Below, one piece after another: positions 14,465 to 26,868 of a DNA stretch of 64,000 bases (position 1 is its first letter; the number at the start of each line of letters is the position of its first letter). The notes beneath the pieces were generated by a model. The model saw nothing but the letters and a program-made list of their open reading frames with translations. It had not been told where the DNA came from and did no database searches. The translations under genes and the position numbers were made by a program. Source of the DNA: Datnioides undecimradiatus (Eukaryota > Chordata > Actinopteri > Lobotiformes > Datnioididae); the NCBI GenBank assembly GCA_008933995.1, contig WARS01000016.1:12788848-12852847 (forward strand). The letters run 5' to 3'.

Positions 14465-17400
14465 ATGAGCACAGGACCAAGGACACAAGCTGCTTTCACC
14501 CAGGGGAGCCATAGCACAACTGAACATGAAGCCTCCCAATCAGCACTCTTCTACCTTTTCCAAGAAGTTTCCAAGCTTGCCACTCCCATTCACAACAGTT
14601 TCTTAGACGCAAATTCACCTTCCACATGGCTAAATGAGACTTCTCAGAAGGGTCCTTTCATGGTTAACAATGAAGAAGTGGATGCACAGTCATTTCAAAT
14701 CTCAAATATCTCTTGTCAGCACTGTTTGTCCTGTGTGTCACCTTATAAGCAGGTGGAAAGTCACAGCAGCAAGGTCTCAACTTTGGCTGAGGCATATCCT
14801 GAACACAACAGCCCCTGGAGGGTATTAAGTCTGATCAACCTTCAGTGTGAGAGGCTCCTGCATCACAGTGATGTGGAGGAGTCAGTCCCAAGTTCAGTGG
14901 TATGTGCCACAAAATCAGGATATTTGATAGATAGCACATCGACCTCAACGGCAGATGTAACTGATCAAGAAGTTGGAGGTGACTGCATTAGTGATGAATG
15001 CACTTTGACACCATCTGTCCTAATCAGTGAGACAGAAGACATCCCAGCCCATTTCAGTCCTGTGGAAGATGTGAGCTGCAGTGTACGAGCTGGTATGAAA
15101 GACCACAGTCAGTCACGGATGACTGAAAAAACAGATACTGTGAGATCAGGGCTGGTGGAGAAAAATGCAGTGTTATCTTCTCAACCTGACCACACAGACA
15201 AGAAGGAGGACTACAGTCAATTTGAGTTGAACCCGGAGTGTAAGAAGGAGTGCTTCTCTTCTGGACAGGATATTCTGAATGTACCAGTTGCCAGAAATGC
15301 TTTGATAAAAACACAGAACTCCAGTGCATCTGCTGATACCCTGCTGACTTTTAATTCAAATGAAGATGTATGTGTAGCTCTGTCAAAGCCAGTACTAGCA
15401 CTAGACCAAAATGCAAACTTTGCTTTGACTCTGGAACCCACATGTGACAACCAGCTGCACCCTATGAGCTCTGTCCTGTCAAATTCACAATCGATGTCAC
15501 TCTTACTTAGCAAATTCACTACATCTAAGCGAGAATGTACACAGGCTCCCATAGAAGAGAGATGTCCTCCAGTTGTGCAACTGAAATCCTCAAGCTATAA
15601 TGGAAGAGGAAACCCCTCACCTTCTGCACCATTGCAACCAGAACCCAGGGCAGAGCAGAAGGAGGATATTCCTCCTCTATGTGCCCAGCAGTGGAGAACC
15701 AAGACTCCTAGAAAACAACCTCATCCCAGACGAAGTGTTGATATCCAGGACCCTGACTTCCAGGGAGTGACTTTCAGGATGGACACAGAGTTGGATGACA
15801 GTAGGGAACAGTGTCGGCTCCTCATAACTTCAGAATACAGGTAGTGATGGATTCATCACAGTTTTGTTTAGGAATTTAAAGGATGGTAATGAATCCCAAA
15901 CTTAATGTAAGTTAAATGTATAAATATATTGCTTTCTGCTGCTTATGTTACTATTACAGCAAGGAACTCTGCAAGACTGTTAGAAAACCAAAGCTGAGGA
16001 CACGGACCTCCCAGAAATCCTTTAAAACCAGCAGCTCAGATGAAGAGAGTGACCCGACAACCAGTGTTTCCAGTGAGTATCTGCACTGCTCAGGGAAGTT
16101 GATGTCAGTTTCTGGTCTTTATGGTTTTACAAGCTCTCCAGACAGCATTGTGGAGGCCCTGCACTTTCAACTGAGAATCCTATTATAAGAATAAATAAAA
16201 ATCAGTTGAATCTAATGTATATTGTTGCACTCAAAATGACAAGTTTGTCTAATGGAGGAAATGAAATGGGGAAAAAATCAAAGGGAAAAACAACTCCAGT
16301 ACTGAATACATATTAACTGAACACTTGTAATAATTAAGGCAGTTTCAGAAACATGTTCAAATATAAATGTATTATCATGTATTAGAAAATTAATACATCA
16401 GAGGCATTACTGTCAAGTTGAAATAATGTCAAGTACGTGTTTGCGTGAAATGTCAATTCTCTCCACTAGAGGTCCCCACCACATCACAACATGTGACAAG
16501 ACCGCATCACTCCGGACAGGTGGTAAAGAGTTCATGAGTGGGTGTTTTAAGAAACACCTGATGACCACAGTGTGCGTCACCTAGTGGTTGATACAGAACC
16601 TTAAATTTCAAATCATAATTTGTACTTTAAGCTGTAAAGCCATGTTCAAGTTGTTTTGAATTAATAGCAGTGATTGGTATCTCTCCTTACTAACACATTT
16701 TAAATCCTACACAGTTTTGAAATTTGACTTTTTTCTTGTCAACATGGTTTGTATCTTCAATGTTAAGAGACCAGACAGGACTCTTATCAGTCACACCACC
16801 TAGATATACACTGTCTGTTACATTAGTGATCAAAGGGAAATTGCATCATAGATGTTGTGCTGAACTTCTATACTTAGTTTATGCACAAAAACAGTTTATA
16901 TTTAACAGAAAAGAAAATCTTCCCTTTCAGCCAAAACCAAACAGTTTCCAGTCAGACATTTTTTTTTATCAGTTACAGAGGTCTTAGGCTGGCATCATAA
17001 TACTTTTCCAGGTTATACTGTAATATTGAGTTTTTTTCTGTCTTGTCCATAAACCTGTTTAGTGCATCATCAAGTATTTCCTTTATTTAGGTCAAACCTG
17101 TTGCCTGTAAAGAAGTTTTAAGTATATTCACTTCAAAATTACTTTTTTTCTGTGTCACCAGAGGGTAAAGTGTGTGCCTCATGCTGCACCAGGAAGACTC
17201 CTATGTGGAGGGATGCAGAGGATGGGACCCCACTCTGCAATGCTTGTGGAATAAGGTAACCTTATTATTTCTGCTGGCAGCTGAATATTTTAAATGCATA
17301 TACACAAAGCTGTGGACAAAGGCTGATGTACTGGATAATCTATTATTATTATCTATTAAATTTAACACTGAGCCCCATAATGATTCATCCAGAAGACTGA

Positions 17401-17939
17401 AGACTGTAATTTGTACATAAAGTTAAGTATTACTGACAAATCATATTCTGTGCTGTGTCACCAACTGTGGTTTTTAATAAGTGGAACGGTGAAAAACAAA
17501 TACTCATTTTCTTTTTATGGTCATGTGACACAAACCTTTCTCCTTTCATGTAATGAGATACATACTGAACCTTTGCAACACTTTATCTGAGGATTAATGA
17601 GGACTATGTAAAGCACTTGGTGTCACTGCATTGATTACTTTGTTTCTTACATAATCTTATTTTGCAGAAATAAACACATACTATGGATTAGTGTTGCTGT
17701 GATCCTAACCTGGAAATGATCAAATATATAAGTAATAGACAAATACCAATATAAAAATAAAAGAAGTTTAATTATCAGTGTTATTTTTCCTTCTTGGCTT
17801 TTGAAGGTATAAGAAGTACAGAGTGCGCTGTGTCAACTGCTGGCATATCCCTAGGAAAGAGGGCAACTCCAACTCATGCTGCCTTAAGTGTGGAAACTTT
17901 GTGAGGCTGACCTCAGCTCAGCGGAAACACACCACCTAG
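14465..17939 (+). CDS. zglp1: GATA-like zinc finger protein 1 (ZGLP1), 4 coding exons
   Basis: ZGLP1 is a nuclear GATA-type factor known in mammals for germline roles (female meiotic programme; gonadal soma). Coding exons are 14465-15840, 15960-16072, 17162-17255 and 17807-17939, all GT-AG and in phase, giving 571 aa. Residues 1-458 come from one long, Ser/Thr-rich, apparently disordered exon. A basic linker follows. The GATA finger has C501-x2-C504-x17-C522-x2-C525 with TPMWR and LCNACGIR, the hallmark of this fold. A second, shorter Cys4 pattern (CVNC...CLKC) follows, as in ZGLP1 relatives. The start chosen lies 13 nt inside an exon opened by a clear acceptor. It lies downstream of fdx2 on the same strand, the neighbour relationship also found in mammals. 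Classical GATA1-6 are excluded because there is no standard tandem pair of full fingers. Confidence 0.88.
16190..16199 (+). terminator. Possible intronic poly(A) signal in zglp1
   Basis: Two overlapping AATAAA hexamers lie in zglp1 intron 2. They begin one base after the stop codon (16186-16188) reached when exon 2 is read through its donor. Use of this signal would give a protein without the zinc finger. This is sequence-based inference only. Confidence 0.35.
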
Positions 17940-20151
17940 GGAACATACACAGAGGAAAGGATTTTATGTCCATGTGACAACGCTTTTCACACACACTTGT
18001 GCACAACAGTTCAAGGCTACACTTTCTGCTCTTTTAGCTCTTAGTCCTCTACAATTCACTACAGATGTGAACACAAGCATGAAGGAGCAGCACCAGCTTC
18101 TTACATCTTACTTGACTCAGAGTGTTTAAATTAGTCCCATCGCTGCAACGATGCACCTCAGGCAGCAGCAATTCCCTTGATTCTGCACACACCAGAGAAA
18201 AGATAAACAGGCTAAAAACTTGTAAAACTCTTAAAATACACTTAAAAATGTCTGAAAATGATATTTACTTCCATCTCTACTTCACTGATCCTGTTTGTGC
18301 TACCTGCTATAAAATGTATAGAGTTGACGGGTGTGTGTTCCTCTGTCTACACTAAGAAGGATGTATTAATGAAGCACAGTTTGTTGCAGAGCTCAGGAAC
18401 ATTGGTGCATACATACTGAATGACTCCTATGAGACAGTGGAAAGTTTAGTTGACATTGTTGACATTTTTCATCTAAATAGCTTCAGTGTTGCTTGCATGT
18501 GATGGCCTGCAGTGCCAGATGGCTGCAATAGAAACTTGTTTCTGTACAGGACCAAAAACAGCAACCTGAGCTCAGTGTTGTGTTCACTGTAACTAACTGC
18601 AAAACATTTTACTTCTTTTGACAGTAAGACTGTCTGCTGAGTTCAGTAGATGCATATTTCAGTACACAAAAGTTAAATCAAATTATTTATTTGTTGCCTT
18701 TGTCATTATTTCTAATTGTCATTGTTTGTGGAGGGTTTGTTTCTTTTCTGATTGTTTGGGATGTTGCTGGTTTAACTGGTGCTCTGTTTTCCTTAGCATT
18801 ACTGTTTTCTGTGAGAAGAAAAAATAGATTTTTGTGTGAACTTGCATGGGTTTTGGTCTGTATTAAATTCAGTATGAAACATCCAGCATGTTTCCTGGTT
18901 CTTTTTAGCTACACAAGTAATGCCTGCGTTTTAAATAAATCCCCTACTAAAAATGCAATGACTATAAAATAGTATAATAGTTTCACAGGGGTACACATAT
19001 CACATTAAACTAGAAGGAGAGGTACAAGGAAGAATTGTTCATTAATGAGACTTCCCACAGTTTCCTCAGCCCACCCTGCAGTACGGACCCATTTGCCAAG
19101 TGGGTGGGCTCACATGAATTGATACAGTGCAGCTATTATTTCAGAAACGGATTACGTCTTCCTCTTATTTGAAACAGCCAGCTAAAGAGAGAGCTGCGTC
19201 TCTCACCATGTGCCAAACCATCCAGCAATGAGGAACACCAAAGGAAATGAGCATCACGTAAGCCAAGAGCATAAAAGATAGAAACAGGCTCAATAAAAAC
19301 GCGCGTGCTTGCTTCATTTTTACATTAAGAATATTTCAGTTCAAAACAGTCTCACCTGCTGTGGTCATTTAAACATCAGCTGTAAAACATAACGAACAGT
19401 AATGGAGAGTGCTTTACTTGGTACAACTTTTGCTCCAACATACTTTTACTTTTATTTATGTGGCAGCAATAGTTACTTTGAGGATTACATATCTTTCATA
19501 TAACACATGATCAGCTAAGTGAAATATGAATCTGCTACAGATGAAACTGCCAGTATATTTAGTTTAGCTTAGGTCAAAAGTGTTTGCAACCAATGCAATC
19601 TCAGTACTTCATAGCTTATAATTAATATATGCTATGAGACATTTTTGATCCAGCAAACTATAATAGGCATACTATAAAACATATTTAATAGAATACAGAT
19701 TAAATATAATATAAAATTTAGCAAAGCCGATGTCATACATAAAAAGGTAACTAAAACAGGAAGTGAAACCCAGTCATCTTTACCAAAATTAAAGCATGTG
19801 CCTATTTGTATAAACGTTGTCTTTTGATGATTATTATGGTGCCCTCAGTCTCACCAATTAATTTTCATTATCCTACTGTACCATTCACAATCTGAACCTG
19901 ACATTCAGAGTTTGTTGCTATAGGTATGTCTCTGCTGCTGTTTTTGATGACTTCTGATGAAGACAGACTATTAGCGGCAGCAGCAGCAGGAGGAGGAGAA
20001 AGTTTAGAGTGGGAGGCTAAAAAGTCAAAGATGCAGTCAGACACACAACTTTTTTGTGAATGAAAGGGGAGACGGGGGTCTGCGCTGTCTTGTCCCAGAC
20101 AGGCAGTAGTCTCGCCTGTTGGGGCCGCCGTGCCACCGGACCCTCTGGACC
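17940..20151 (+). other. zglp1 3' UTR and foxd upstream region
   Basis: The first kilobase is probably zglp1 3' UTR, with a candidate AATAAA at 18934-18939. Short hydrophobic open frames in this T-rich part have no family resemblance. The remainder, to the forkhead gene, contains no exon. A short CAG/GGAGGA run (about 19976-20000) lies about 150-180 bp before the forkhead start, probably in its 5' UTR or core promoter. No TATA box was identified. Confidence 0.45.
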
Positions 20152-21069
20152 ATGACTTTGGACGGCAAACTCATGGACGAGACGGACATTGACGTGGAGG
20201 GAAAGACGGAGTGTGGTGAAGATGTGAAGAACACCGGGTTCTCGGTGTTCGGGAAGAGTAACGCCGAGTATGAGCAAAGCGCTTCTTCCTTCGCTACTGA
20301 AAACCGGGAGCAAGGAGACTTTGCAGTGCGGCTTCAGGATGGTCCAGGCGGGAGAGCCTCCCCGGTGAAGCCCCCGTACTCTTACATCGCTCTCATCACC
20401 ATGGCCATCCTCCAGAGCCCGAAAAAGAGACTCACCCTTAGTGAGATATGTGACTTTATTAGCCAGCGCTTTGTGTATTACCGGGAGAAGTTCCCTGCGT
20501 GGCAAAACTCAATCCGTCACAACCTGTCTTTAAATGACTGCTTTGTCAAAATGCCCCGCGAGCCTGGAAATCCTGGAAAGGGAAACTATTGGACCCTAGA
20601 CCCTATGTCGGCTGATATGTTTGAAAACGGGAGTTTTCTTCGGCGTAGGAAACGCTTCAAGAGGCAGCATTTCTATTTTGGCGCTTTGAAGGACTCCAGG
20701 GCGCAGGAGCGCACCCTGATGCCTGTTTTTCCTCTCCTTGGAGCGCACAGGATGGGCTCATGTCTCCAGGGTCCTGACTTGTTTCACGACCTCGGCATAA
20801 GAAGTCGTTTAAGCCCCCACACTAGTCCCGGCATCCCACCTGTAAGCAGCATCATACCTGCGTTGTCCTCGCTCCTATCCAAGAATTTCCCTTCTTGTGT
20901 TACCTTTGAGCATTTCGAGCCGGGACGCTGCGCCGCTGTCCCATCTCTGGCCCCGAACTCCTCGTTCATGCCTCCTGTCTCGCTGCACGGAACAATTCCC
21001 AACTACCATGTTTCTCACATGTCCGGTTTCCCCACTGGGATCTTGAAAGTTTCGTCTAATTCAGTTTAA
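20152..21069 (+). CDS. foxd5: Forkhead transcription factor, FOXD class (likely foxd5)
   Basis: This is a single-exon gene of 305 aa, as expected for FOXD genes. The forkhead (winged helix) domain spans about residues 72-171, beginning [14 protein letters not shown], with recognition helix [17 protein letters not shown] and a basic end [14 protein letters not shown] proteins are nuclear DNA-binding regulators of early neural, mesodermal and neural-crest fate. The start chosen (context accATGa) gives MTLDGK plus an acidic DIDVEG motif, both typical of FOXD N-termini; an ATG 33 bases upstream is in frame but lacks this match. The C-terminus is short and I cannot see a clear FSIxxII-type Groucho-binding motif. 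Shortness and divergent tail favour foxd5 (the fish member of the FOXD4 group) over foxd1, foxd2 or foxd3, but the paralogue call is uncertain; FOXD class membership is secure. Confidence 0.85.
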   Translation: MTLDGKLMDETDIDVEGKTECGEDVKNTGFSVFGKSNAEYEQSASSFATENREQGDFAVRLQDGPGGRASPVKPPYSYIALITMAILQSPKKRLTLSEICDFISQRFVYYREKFPAWQNSIRHNLSLNDCFVKMPREPGNPGKGNYWTLDPMSADMFENGSFLRRRKRFKRQHFYFGALKDSRAQERTLMPVFPLLGAHRMGSCLQGPDLFHDLGIRSRLSPHTSPGIPPVSSIIPALSSLLSKNFPSCVTFEHFEPGRCAAVPSLAPNSSFMPPVSLHGTIPNYHVSHMSGFPTGILKVSSNSV

Positions 21070-21864
21070 TGTAACGACGTCCGGCTGTCTTCAACTCACG
21101 GAAAACTGACTCCTCTGCCTCTCAGCCTTTAAAATACAGTTTCAATATTGGCCTAAACTTAAAAAACAGGCCATCATATTTAGCGATTTGTTTTCTTAAG
21201 ACAAATATTTTTGAAAAAAAACCCAACTGATATTTGGTAGTACTTTGTTTGGAATAAAACGTGATTGAATTTACAGAGTCTGTGAAATTTGGATTAAATA
21301 TCGCAGCATTTATCGTTCTCGAAACCATCAAACGCAGCCCTGCAGCCCATCTCTGCCACGATCCTTTTACATTTTGATTTACTCATTTACATAAGACTGC
21401 AATTTGTTTTTAAACTGGACTTAAGTGAAAGATTGAAGCAACTTCAACAGCACCAGAGTAAACAAGCAAAGCCATCACACAACAATATTTATTACATATT
21501 CTGAATATAATTTTACACACTTGATTAAACATTAATATCAGCATTTTGGGGCAAATCGGACCTTTAATTCTTTAAGATCAAAACGAGGAAAATAAAAATA
21601 ACAAACAAACAAACGAAAAGTAATTTAAAATCAACAGTCGGCTATAATACCCTAATGAGTAAAAAGTATGCTTCTTCGTGAAATCAACTGAACAACAGTA
21701 ACTTAGAACAACTAATCAATACTCTGCGTGTTTTGTTGAACATATGAGGCCCACAGATTTATGTACTTGCACTTGTGAACAAAAAGGGAAACTGTGACGA
21801 CAGTGCGTTGGTTTTACCGTAAATCAGTGAGCAGCTTTGTTATAAGTATAGAGTGGAAGATAAC

Positions 21865-22432
21865 CAGTGTTAGATGTAACTAAGTACATATACTCAGGTT
21901 ACTCGGGTATTGCGCTAAAGTGCAGTTTTGACAAATTTGTACTTTACTTCTGTTTTTTTGTTGCTTTAATACTTCCACTCCACTACAGCTCACAAGGAAA
22001 TACTGTTTTTACTCCACTACATTTATTTGACAGCTAAAGTTACTGGTCATCTTGGAGATTTAGATTAATAGTGCAAAATAAAATCAATAAAAAAGGATGT
22101 ATAATTACATATTGTGACCTTACTGATCTGCAGGAGGAAGTCACGTGATTCCCAGCAGCATATAAAATGATTAAAATGAGCTCCACTTTCACAAGCTGTA
22201 ACAATAAAATACAAATATGACTCATTAATGATAATCCAATAAAATGACATATGTTTATCTAAAATGGGCTATTCTACATAATGAGTGCTTTCACTGTTGG
22301 TTCTTTAAGTATATTTTGATGCAAATACTTTTATACATTTAATTAAATTAAATTTTGCATGCAGTATTCGTAGGGGTAGCTGAATATTTCTACACTGTGG
22401 TATTAGTACTTTTACTTCAGTAAACAATTAAA
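21865..22432 (+). repeat. Fish interspersed repeat (copy 2, best preserved)
   Basis: The element starts near 'tgtaactaagtacatatact', passes through 'tacttccactccactacagc' and 'tttttactccactacattta', and ends with 'tacactgtggtattagtact' then 'tttacttcagtaaa'. These are the standard blocks of a family scattered through percomorph genomes. It is inverted relative to copies at 9361-9700 and 49375-49800. No protein is encoded. Confidence 0.75.
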
Positions 22433-22521
22433 TTACTTCCTTCTCCTCTGATGTAAGAAGTCACAAAAGAACTGAGCGTCTGCACATTTTCTCCCTCCTG
22501 CCCTTGTTTATTGACTGTCCT

Positions 22522-22560
22522 TGTGTGTGTGTGCGTGTGTGTGTGTGCGTGTGTGTGTGT
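22522..22560. repeat. (GT)n microsatellite
   Basis: GT tract of about 39 bp, interrupted twice by GC. Confidence 0.93.
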
Positions 22561-25500
22561 AATTTCTTCCACATCATGTTTGCTTTAGTTAAAAACAGGC
22601 CTTCATATTACAACACACGCTGGTCTGGTCAGTCTCTGCAGCCTACATTTGATCATCCAGCCGTCAGATATTATTACAAGTTGAAACTGTACCGCTGGTT
22701 TTAATCGGATGTACTAAGTGCTATTTGTTTTGTTATGTGGAAATAGGAGCAGCAGAAGGGCATAAAGGGATGAATGATTCAGATCGTTTAGTTGCAGCAC
22801 CACTACTAAGCAACACATAGTCATAATTTGATTTAAATACTGTAGCTATAGACGTGTGAGGGGTAAAATGTACTGAAACTTTATAGGCAAAGGAGTCATG
22901 CTAACAGACCTGTTCTGAGTGATTCATTTATTGAATCTATCACCATTTTAATGTTGCTTTGAGTGATATTAACTGTAAATGTAAAAAGCTTATCATGTTT
23001 TGTAACACAAAATGTAATTTGCTATTTCTGAAGTCAGCCATCAAATGAGTTTAAGACTCCATTCAGTGGCTGTAATTACTCGAGTAAAAAGTACACATGT
23101 AGGCTGTATAAAAACTTTGCATCAGTGCGTTTGTTTTGGTGTGAAACAGTCTGTGTGTGAGCAGCTGGATTACAGATTTAAACAGAGGGAATAAGTAGGC
23201 GGAGATAAGGAAGTGTCATGCGTAATAGAAAGAGAAACAAATCAGTAACATGGTAATTGTTAATCTGCTTTCTTGCACAGTGTTGTCCTGTCACATCCCT
23301 TAATACGCGCTGACATTACTCAAAAGAATAAACCCAAACTATTTAATATCTTACACAATAACTATACAGTTTCATCTAGTTTGAAGTTAAAGTCTGAAAG
23401 TTTTACCGTTTATTCAATCATCCAAAATTTCGGAAACATGTGAAAAACATTTGATTTCAGTCCATCAAGATAAGTTTAGCATGTTTTTACAGTTTTCTGT
23501 ATGGTCTTAGCTGTTTTTTACAATCAGTCCTTCAATACAGGCTTGCTGAGGAGGCAGGCCTTTGCTGTTGCTTTTATCAGACAGGCACTGGATAAATGTG
23601 CAGAGGTAATCTGTCCCAGTATGTAGCTGCTGGTGTTAAGTGTGATGTGTCTCACAGCGGCTCTTCTGCTCTCTGTAAACAGCTGCCGTCCACCTAAATA
23701 CACCCTCAGGGAGTCGTTTGCTTTTCCTGGCACACTCAGTCATATTTCAGTTTAATTCAATTATAGTGCACATGCATGCTCACAGTTCTGTTCCCCTCTT
23801 TGTGAAAAAAATCTCCATATATCTCCATGGAGTGTGGCCCATTAAAGTCAGTGATGTGTGAGCCAAAGTTGGACTGCAGCATGAGCAGTGTGACAGGAAA
23901 TATGATGGGGTGTGTATATTTGAAGAAAGGGGGGACCCCTCTCAAATTCCCACAGACTGGAATGGACAGATGTCAGAGACGTATAACAGCAGCGCCACAC
24001 ATGAGCTCATAATTTATCCACAGGTCTGTATAGAAAAAAAAAAGACTTTATTGAAGCGGTAGAATGGTTTTTGCAAAAGTTTGAAGGCCATTTCCACCAG
24101 TAAAGGTAAAGTAAAGGAAACAAAACAGATGAAAAGTTAGTCATGATAAAAACTGAAATTTAAATAAAAAGTCACTTGCTATCACATAATTTTGGCTTAA
24201 CATGAGCATTCAATTCATAAAAAGTTTTAATTTATTTTGGCAGAAATGGGCTTCCATACAAACGAAAACAATGTGAGTGTAACATTTAAATAGACAGTCT
24301 ATGAGGCAGAGAGGAGATGACCACCCAAATGTTCACTCACACAGCCGCAATCACAATATCTTGATAGATCCTCAGCTCTCTCTCTCAGATGTGTGTACGT
24401 GTGTTCAGGACAAATGTGTTTGATTATAGTCAGGGTTTGAAATAAGACCACAACAAAAGCAGAACATTAGAAAATTGCGGAAATAGTCCTCTTTTCTGTG
24501 GCTGTGTTTAGCCTCCAAACAATTGGAGACTGATAGCAGCCAAAGCAAAGAGCTGGAGACATGATGTAATCAGCTGAGCCTCAGTCACCCATTAACTGAT
24601 CCAACACAGTGGAGAATTTCTCCTTGTGTGTTTCTGTGTTTTATGCTTGGAAACTTACATTTCTTGGTTGACAAAGCAACAGAGGTGGACGATGAAAAAA
24701 AACATCAAGACTGCTATTGTCATTTATAGCTTGGTTGGGGAGATATTTCATTTCAATGAATCTTTTTATCTGTTTTCTTTTTTTGCATTCTTCCTACCCT
24801 GCACCACCTGATGTAGATGTGTAGTTATTTAAATGACCACAAACCAACCCAGTGACTATATAAGCATGTGATGTTGTTTTAAGTAGAGACAGTTTGCTTG
24901 CAGCAAGGGACAGCTTGTTTCCAACCCAACCTGTTTACCCGCCGGAAACAGGAAACAGAAGTTTCCCACTTTGTTTTAATCAGTAAAATAACATTTTCCC
25001 TGGACTGACACATAAACCAACTTGAGGGGAATTTTTTTCTGGAGATTTGTTGTCACCATGAGGTGAGCAAAGCCACCCTTGCATGGTTTAACTAATTACA
25101 TACTATATTATTTATTCAGGTTTATCAAAAATAGGGCAGTTACTATTTAGTGTATTTAATTTAGTATTTAATGATGCCATCCACAAAATATGACTTGATT
25201 AGAGTCAAAATATTTCCTTGGAAAAGAGGAAGAAGAATTTTCCTGCTGCCTTTTTTTTTTTGGCAAAACAGCAGTTTCCTGTGAGAGGAAGCCATTGTAA
25301 GTGTAAAACGATGACATGACCCTATTGTTTTCTCATAAACAAGCTTTTATTTTATTTCTTATAGTCACCAGCATTAAACACCCTCTAAATCTGGCATCTA
25401 TTGAATTACACTTCAGAAGCATCAATACAATCTTAGCAGAGTATCTTAGATTTTCAAGGGGTGGGTGGGTAAATAAGACAGCATCTTAAAGTCATCATAA

Positions 25501-25583
25501 ACATTACAGGGGAATGGTCTCATACTAGGAATGCAAAACATCTTTTTAAAAATAAAGCCATGAACTCCTAATAGACAAAGACG

Positions 25584-25589
25584 TTTATT
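25584..25589 (-). terminator. Poly(A) signal overlapping the neu3 stop codon
   Basis: AATAAA on the minus strand; its first A is the last base of the TAA stop. If used, the 3' UTR would be only about 15-25 nt. Other minus-strand hexamers lie near 25347, so a longer UTR is equally possible. Confidence 0.35.
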
Positions 25590-26868
25590 TACTCCACAAT
25601 GCCCTGCTTGACCTGTCTGTAGTTAAATACTACAGAGGCAATTTGCTCAGTTTCCTTCTGCTCGCCACACTCCATTAGGCATGCAAACCAACCATGGTCA
25701 GTGTAAGCCAGGTCGGAGTAACCACTGGGTCCCTCGTTGATGATCCAGGGTTTACTCCATGCATTTGGATCCTTTGGATATTCATTTAGATACACTCCTA
25801 ACTGAAGCCTTTTGGACTTGTTGTTTGGGTGGGTGAAGAGCAGCTTGTTTGGTTTCTGGCTTGGATCATCACCTGAATGTGCTGGAAAGGAGACCACACT
25901 TCCCTGACAGCCCCAACCTGTTTCCACAAGCTTTTTAGCACTGCACGGCTTGGAGATATCATTTGTATAACTTTCACTGATAGCTTCTTCTCGATAGCCT
26001 CCCCTTCTTCGGGCATTGCAGTAGATGAAGCTGTTGTCTTTATCATCAAAAAACTCTGCCATTTCACACTCAAGTGACTCATTGTTAAGCATTTTTCCCA
26101 TCTTCCATGTTTTACCAGAATCCTCACTGTACAGTGGGAGTGCATGTGGACGAGTTTTCTTACATTTGAAACAGAGGCAATTTGAGCTGCAGCAGGAAAC
26201 ATAAGCATAAGTTGGAACAATCAATGTACCGCTCCTCATTTGAAGACCGTGGCCTGGCCCGACGGCAAATGTAGCCCACATCTTGATTTCACCCAGTGTG
26301 TCAGTCAAATCAGTCACATTACTCCAACTTTGCCCAAGATCTGTGCTTGTGATGTAGCAGAGACGGGCCTTATTGTCGAAATTTTGTATCTGCCAGCTCT
26401 CTGAGACGGTGCCTTTAACACAAATGAAAAACAGGAAAAGTGTTTTGCTGTTTTTCTCATACACTGGGCAGGGGTTCATAGGACGGTGTCCATCAATATG
26501 TGCCTCTTCCACTGTTCTGAGCTCAGACCACTAGAAAGGAGATTGCTGAAATGTGAGTAAACAAAACAGAGAAGAGTTGCAGAGCAATAACGTATATTCA
26601 CAAGCAATTCAGAAATGAAACGTTTGTTTGAGATAATTACCTCAATCGTCCCCTCAGAGCTTTCCTCTGCCTTCCTCAGTTTTCCTGTTTTCATAACCAG
26701 CATTTTTGTGCTGGTATCGTCTGTCTTCTCCCTCTGCTCTGCAAAAGCTAGAAGAGTTTCACTTTCTCTCTCGTAGAAAAGAGCAGGAATCCTATAAACC
26801 CATTCACTATCAGACTTAAAGACGGTTTGCTTCTGTAGCTGAAAATCCCTTAAAGTCATGTCATCCAT
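25589..26868 (-). CDS. neu3: Neu3-type membrane-associated sialidase, 2 coding exons
   Basis: Exo-alpha-sialidase (GH33) that removes sialic acid, in NEU3 mainly from gangliosides at the plasma membrane. Coding exons are 26868-26641 and 26530-25589, joined in phase 0, giving 389 aa. Seen: the substrate-binding Arg in YRIP (residues 25-28), Asp boxes STDLGQSW (138-145) and SEDSGKTW (211-218), the YAY pair (184-186), an Arg-rich NARRR segment (248-252), SKRLQLGVYL (315-324) and the presumed nucleophile Tyr in SGYSDLAY (Y347). No signal peptide or membrane helix is present, as usual for NEU3. The start ATG has a strong context (accATGg). A Cys-rich loop (residues 189-199) is unusual. The poly(A)-type hexamer AATAAA begins on the last base of the stop codon. 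Teleosts carry several neu3 paralogues, so the number suffix is not assigned. Confidence 0.9.

Larger units (their letters stand above)
21070..25583. other. Intergenic region between foxd gene and neu3
   Basis: No coding exon is supportable. The first part is the 3' flank of the forkhead gene. It contains a full-length-looking fish interspersed repeat (21865-22432), a GT microsatellite and AT-rich DNA. The last ~250 bp may include distal neu3 3' UTR. Confidence 0.5.

Noticed and set aside
15916-16188. A separate 90-codon gene
   Set aside because: It is zglp1 exon 2 plus read-through into intron 2, not an independent gene.
18618-18972. Hydrophobic short frames after zglp1
   Set aside because: T-rich probable 3' UTR; the composition alone explains the Phe/Leu/Val content.
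20017-20505. 162-codon open frame antisense to the forkhead gene
   Set aside because: It overlaps the forkhead domain coding sequence on the other strand and has no recognisable family; a codon-composition shadow.
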